DNA from: Jeotgalibacillus haloalkalitolerans
Lineage (GTDB): Bacteria; Bacillota; Bacilli; Bacillales; Jeotgalibacillaceae
Length of the DNA stretch: 64,000 bases
NCBI RefSeq assembly: GCF_034427455.1
Contig: NZ_JAXQNN010000001.1
Coordinates: forward strand, 372,001 to 436,000
Direction of reading: 5' to 3'
Shown here: positions 60,951 through 64,000 of the stretch, piece by piece
Layout of the letters: each line of letters opens with the position of its first letter
How positions within the stretch are numbered: position 1 is the stretch's first letter
The notes under the pieces: model-generated
What the model was told of the DNA's origin: nothing
The model's input: the letters and a program-made list of their open reading frames with translations, nothing else
Database searches by the model: none
Made by a program: the position numbers and the translations under genes

Positions 60951-60976
60951 CATAAAAGAAAGCGCTTACTTTTATG
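60951..60976 (+). promoter_or_regulatory. cre-like site in a palindrome before the sugar ABC operon
   Basis: CATAAAAG and CTTTTATG flank AAAGCGCTTA, giving a 26-base palindrome. The centre AGAAAGCGCTTACT (60957-60970) matches the CcpA cre consensus closely apart from the final base. About 30 bases before the binding-protein start. Confidence 0.55.
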
Positions 60977-61006
60977 AGCGTAATAAAAAAACAGGGGTGG
61001 AAATAA

Positions 61007-62356
61007 ATGAGTAGAAAAAAGCTAAAAAGAAATTTGTTATCAGTTTCGGCAATATCACTTATCGCGTTGACAGGGTGTTCTTCAGACGATTCATCATCTG
61101 AGCAAGCTGAAAACAGTAATACAGAAGGTGAGGTTTCTGGAGAGCTTGAAGTTCAGTATTTTGTAGGTGGATATGGGGATGAGTGGTGGAAGAGCACAAT
61201 TGAAGCGTTTAAAGAAGAGTATCCGGATGTTGAAGTAATTGAACACTCGGGACCAAATATTAACGAAGAAATGAAAACGCGATGGATCTCAAATAATCCA
61301 CCAGATGTTGTTTATATTGATGGAAACGGCGCTAATGAAACACAAATGATTAATGACGGACAGTTAATGGACCTTAGTGACTGGGCAGGCGATTTAACTT
61401 TTGAAGGTGATACACCATTAATGGATAGCTTTATCTCACCAGCTCAGGAAGTAGAGGGAGCTGTGTATAGTCTTCCGCTGGTCTTTGATACTTGGGGTGC
61501 ATGGTATGACAGTGCCTGGTTTGAAGAAAACGGTTGGGAAGTTCCAGAAGACTTTGACAGCTGGTTAGCATCAATGAAAACAATACAGGATGATGCAGGA
61601 ATTGAACCGTTTATTACAACTGGTCAATATCCTCAGTATTTCCAAAGGGGAGTTCTGAACCCTGCATTTGCAGCAGCTGGTGGAGAAGACTTACTGAATA
61701 ATTTATCAAATGGTGTTGTAGAAGCATGGGAAAGTGATGAAGCTTTGGAAATTATGAAAAAGGTGCAGGAGATTGTTGACGCAGGTCTGATCGATGAAGG
61801 ATTTGCTGCGCGAAGCCATACGCAAACCCAGATGAATTTCCTTATGCATGAAACAGCTTATATTCCTGTAGGCTTCTGGCTTCCAAATGAAATGGCGAAT
61901 GATACGCCAGAAGGTTTTGAGTACGGTTTCATTCCAACTCCTATGAATAACTCTGGAGATGCAATGGCGCTTGTGCCGGATATCCGACCGGTAGCAATTG
62001 CAAAAGAGGCTGAGAACCCTGAAGCAGCTAAAGCATTTGTAGAGTTTATGTTCTCTGAAGAACGTGCTCAGGCGTTTGCAGAATCAACAGGGGCAATTAT
62101 GAATCTTCAAGGCGTAGATTTGAGTGGAAATGAGAATGTACCTGAATTCCTTAAGGGAATTAATGATTTGATTAATAACCCTGGAGCAATTGAAATTTAT
62201 AATCGTGCCCAGCCTACAGGTGAAGAGATGGAAATCGCTGTTGAGATTACAAATGAAGTAAAAGCCCGTAGTGTAGATATCTTAATGGGTAAAATTACGG
62301 CTGAAGAATTTGTAAAAGCGATGGCGGATAAATCAAGAGAATTAAGAGGAGAATAA
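61007..62356 (+). CDS. CUT1 sugar ABC transporter substrate-binding lipoprotein
   Basis: A 449-residue solute-binding protein of family 1. The signal peptide ends with lipobox LTGC (Cys23), then a Ser/Asp/Glu linker. EVQYFVGGYGDEWWKSTIEAFKEEYPDVEV (in pieces) starts the fold, with PPDVVYIDGNG, LPLVFDTWGAWYDSAWFEENG and AKAFVEFMFSEERAQAFAEST. It is probably specific for an amino sugar or chito-oligosaccharide because of its nag neighbours, but that is inference. GGGGTGGAAATAA precedes ATG 61007. Confidence 0.88.
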   Translation: MSRKKLKRNLLSVSAISLIALTGCSSDDSSSEQAENSNTEGEVSGELEVQYFVGGYGDEWWKSTIEAFKEEYPDVEVIEHSGPNINEEMKTRWISNNPPDVVYIDGNGANETQMINDGQLMDLSDWAGDLTFEGDTPLMDSFISPAQEVEGAVYSLPLVFDTWGAWYDSAWFEENGWEVPEDFDSWLASMKTIQDDAGIEPFITTGQYPQYFQRGVLNPAFAAAGGEDLLNNLSNGVVEAWESDEALEIMKKVQEIVDAGLIDEGFAARSHTQTQMNFLMHETAYIPVGFWLPNEMANDTPEGFEYGFIPTPMNNSGDAMALVPDIRPVAIAKEAENPEAAKAFVEFMFSEERAQAFAESTGAIMNLQGVDLSGNENVPEFLKGINDLINNPGAIEIYNRAQPTGEEMEIAVEITNEVKARSVDILMGKITAEEFVKAMADKSRELRGE

Positions 62357-62367
62357 TTGACTTAAAG

Positions 62368-62402
62368 GAGGAATGCGGGGTCATAAAGACTTTGCATTCC
62401 TC
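62368..62402 (+). promoter_or_regulatory. Stem-loop between binding protein and permease genes
   Basis: GAGGAATGC (62368-62376) pairs perfectly with GCATTCCTC (62394-62402) with a 17-base loop and no T run. It would stabilise the upstream message and reduce downstream expression, the usual pattern for binding-protein operons. Confidence 0.55.
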
Positions 62403-62466
62403 TCTCCATCTATAAGATCAATAAACTTATATGCTGAAATAATACTGAAAAGAAAAGAGTGATGAC

Positions 62467-63360
62467 GTGGTCCAGTCTAAAAAACAAAAGTACTTGTTTT
62501 TGACGTTCTGCTTATTACCGACCTTTCTGTTGTTTGTTATTTTCACAGTTTATCCAATGGTAAATGGAATATATTTATCTTTATTTGACTGGTCAGGAAT
62601 GAGTGCAAACAGAGAGTTTGTCGGATTTGAAAATTATATTCGCATGTTTAACGATGAAATTATTGGTAAGGCGATTTACAATGATTACTTCTTTGTTGTC
62701 ACAAAAGTAATTGGGATTATGATTTTATCGTTATTTTTTGCTGTGGCCTTGACACAATTGAAGGTAAAAGAAGCACCCTTTTACAGAGTAGTGTTTTTCT
62801 TTCCAAACATTATGTCTGTAGTAGTGATCGGTATTCTTTGGCAGTTCATCTACGAACCGGATATTGGTCTTGTTAACGGCTTTTTAACTTCAGTTGGTCT
62901 TGAGAGCTGGACCAGACCGTGGCTTGGTTCAATGGAATGGGCATTACCGTCATTAGTCGTACCGGCAATATGGGCAGGTATTGGATTATTTATGCTATTG
63001 CTTATGGGAGGAATAATGAATATCCCGAAAAGCCAATACGAATCAGCAGAAATTGATGGAGCCAGTGAATGGCAGCAGTTTTGGAAAATTACTGTTCCGT
63101 TGATTTGGCCTCAGATTAAAACTTCAATGATCTATATTGTAATCACATCATTAAATGGTTCATTTGTACTTGTGCAAATTATGACTAACGGTGGACCGGG
63201 GAACGAAACTGAAGTAATGGGGTCGTATTTATATCAAAAAGCTTTTGAAGATTTTCAATTTGGATACGGCGCAACAATTGGTGTGCTTATACTCATTCTT
63301 TCACTGGTAACAGTTTTAATTATGCAATTTATTCTAAAAAGAGAAAAAGTAGAATACTAG
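62467..63360 (+). CDS. CUT1 sugar ABC transporter permease 1
   Basis: A 297-residue permease with six helices. The EAA motif reads YESAEIDGASEWQQFWKITVPLI, split over the usual loop, and TNGGPGNETEVMGSYLYQKAF is typical of MalF-type subunits. GTG 62467 follows GAGTGATGAC. Acts with the next gene and an ATPase not in this window (CUT1 systems often share MsmX). Confidence 0.9.
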   Translation: MVQSKKQKYLFLTFCLLPTFLLFVIFTVYPMVNGIYLSLFDWSGMSANREFVGFENYIRMFNDEIIGKAIYNDYFFVVTKVIGIMILSLFFAVALTQLKVKEAPFYRVVFFFPNIMSVVVIGILWQFIYEPDIGLVNGFLTSVGLESWTRPWLGSMEWALPSLVVPAIWAGIGLFMLLLMGGIMNIPKSQYESAEIDGASEWQQFWKITVPLIWPQIKTSMIYIVITSLNGSFVLVQIMTNGGPGNETEVMGSYLYQKAFEDFQFGYGATIGVLILILSLVTVLIMQFILKREKVEY

Positions 63361-63378
63361 GGAGCGGGGAACTCATAT

Positions 63379-64000
63379 ATGACAAAATTTATAACCGGCG
63401 CTGCTGTGCGTATTCCATTAATTATATGGTCGATACTCGTTGTGTTTCCATTAATATGGATGTTCGTTGGAGCTTTCAAATCCAATGCTGAAATTTTCTC
63501 TTCTCCATGGTCAATGCCAGAGACCTATAATTTCGGGAATTTTGTATCAGCATGGGTTGATTTTAGTATAGGCTCGTCTTTTCTCAATACCATATTTGTA
63601 ACTGTACTGGGTACTGTGCTTTGTCTGGCATTTTCAATTCCCACTACCTACGCACTTGAAAGATTGCGTTTTAAAGGCAGTGAGGTACTATTCAATGTTT
63701 ATCTTGCATCTATGATGATCCCGGCAGTGCTCGGCTGGATTCCATTATTCTTTTTATTAATGAATATGAATCTTCTGGATAACCTGTTTGCGTTATCGGC
63801 AGTTTATGCCATTTCACAGGTGCCATTCACTATATTCATCTTATCAAGTTTTATGGGCAGTGTTCCAAAAGAACTGGAAGAAGCAGCAGCGGTTGATGGA
63901 ATGAGTCCATACGGTGTGCTGTTTAAAATCGTAACGCCGATGGTGAAAACAGGGATTATCACTGCTTCAATTTTAAATGCTATTACGTTTTGGAATGAAT
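63379..64000 (+). CDS. CUT1 sugar ABC transporter permease 2, 3' end outside window
   Basis: MalG-type permease, open to the window edge (207 codons seen). ATG 63379 comes 18 bases after the previous stop, behind GGGAGCGGGGA. FPLIWMFVGAFKSNAEIF at the N-terminus, the SYL-type helix pairs, and the EAA loop EEAAAVDGMSPYGVLFKIVTPM confirm the family. The last residues (ITFWNE) lead into the final helix, so only about 60-70 residues are missing. Confidence 0.88.
   Translation, partial: MTKFITGAAVRIPLIIWSILVVFPLIWMFVGAFKSNAEIFSSPWSMPETYNFGNFVSAWVDFSIGSSFLNTIFVTVLGTVLCLAFSIPTTYALERLRFKGSEVLFNVYLASMMIPAVLGWIPLFFLLMNMNLLDNLFALSAVYAISQVPFTIFILSSFMGSVPKELEEAAAVDGMSPYGVLFKIVTPMVKTGIITASILNAITFWNE

Noticed and set aside
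1-64000. tRNA, rRNA, insertion sequence or prophage genes
   Set aside because: I looked for T-loop motifs, transposase-like proteins and phage genes by eye and saw none; a tRNAscan or ISfinder search would be decisive.

Overview
This 64 kb window looks like chromosome from a low-to-mid GC member of the Bacillales. A salt-adapted or marine relative of Jeotgalibacillus/Planococcaceae is my best guess, from gene content and not from any search. Supporting signs are strong AGGAGG-type ribosome binding sites, ATG/GTG/TTG starts, overlapping ATGA junctions, S-box (SAM-I) riboswitches, and B. subtilis-like operons (pxpBCA-ycsG, mtn, ytr-like, dppA-E/ykfA-D). I saw no rRNA, tRNA, prophage, transposase gene or CRISPR array.

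Layout. 1-1.7 kb: end of a GntP-family permease and 3-hydroxybutyrate dehydrogenase. 2.3-3.2 kb: a mini membrane protein and a VanZ-like protein. 3.4-7.2 kb: 5-oxoprolinase (pxpB, pxpC, pxpA) with an NRAMP-like transporter. 7.6-8.9 kb: a cysteine-free ArsA/Get3-like ATPase with a cory-CC-star small protein. 9.1-10.9 kb: cstA. 11-13.3 kb: an SDR, two GNATs and a small membrane protein. 13.8-16.7 kb: a probable sulfolipid (SQDG) cassette of SQD1-like synthase, SqdX-like glycosyltransferase and GtrA protein. 16.9-18 kb: CAP-domain protein. 18.2-20.2 kb: GntR/ABC operon with a visible operator. 20.4-27.6 kb: methionine salvage in two divergent operons, each led by a SAM riboswitch. 27.8-31.5 kb: ribose-type ABC transporter, possibly for methylthioribose. 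31.8-38.6 kb: TM-helix channel-like protein, rRNA pseudouridine synthase, HAD phosphatase, secreted beta-propeller protein and a TIM-barrel isomerase. 39.1-49 kb: dppABCDE plus ykfABCD for uptake and breakdown of cell-wall peptides. 49-49.8 kb: a 31-residue cationic protein and a cold-shock gene with a long structured leader. 50-57.7 kb: DNA glycosylase, quinone oxidoreductase, a regulator/PstS-like pair with operator, split ThrE exporter, DUF2512, DUF421 and a GGDEF protein. 57.7-64 kb: nagA-nagB, an RpiR regulator with duplicated operators, and a CUT1 sugar ABC transporter running off the window. The dpp/ykf and nag blocks together suggest recycling of peptidoglycan peptides and amino sugars.

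The most unusual content is between genes. At least twelve intergenic loci carry short tandem arrays with a period of about 21 bp (two DNA helical turns). In each, a roughly 10-12 bp core is kept and the remaining 9 or so bases vary. The cores fall into a few families (GTAGCAATYC, GTGATTGAA, TTGAAGGAAT, GTTCGTAGAAAA, GTTCAGGAGATT and a short GTCAC-type array), and most families occur at two separate loci. Mixed 20/21/22 bp spacing in some arrays and in-frame stops argue against coding. The pattern suggests phased protein binding on one DNA face, and I recognise no described class. A second repeat family (six copies of about 130 bp) is a GC-rich hairpin whose terminal stems differ between copies but still pair, as expected for a conserved structure. 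A third repeat (1739-2055) contains a near-perfect long hairpin.

All calls come from reading sequence and protein motifs only; no database search was run. Start codons were chosen by ribosome-binding-site spacing.
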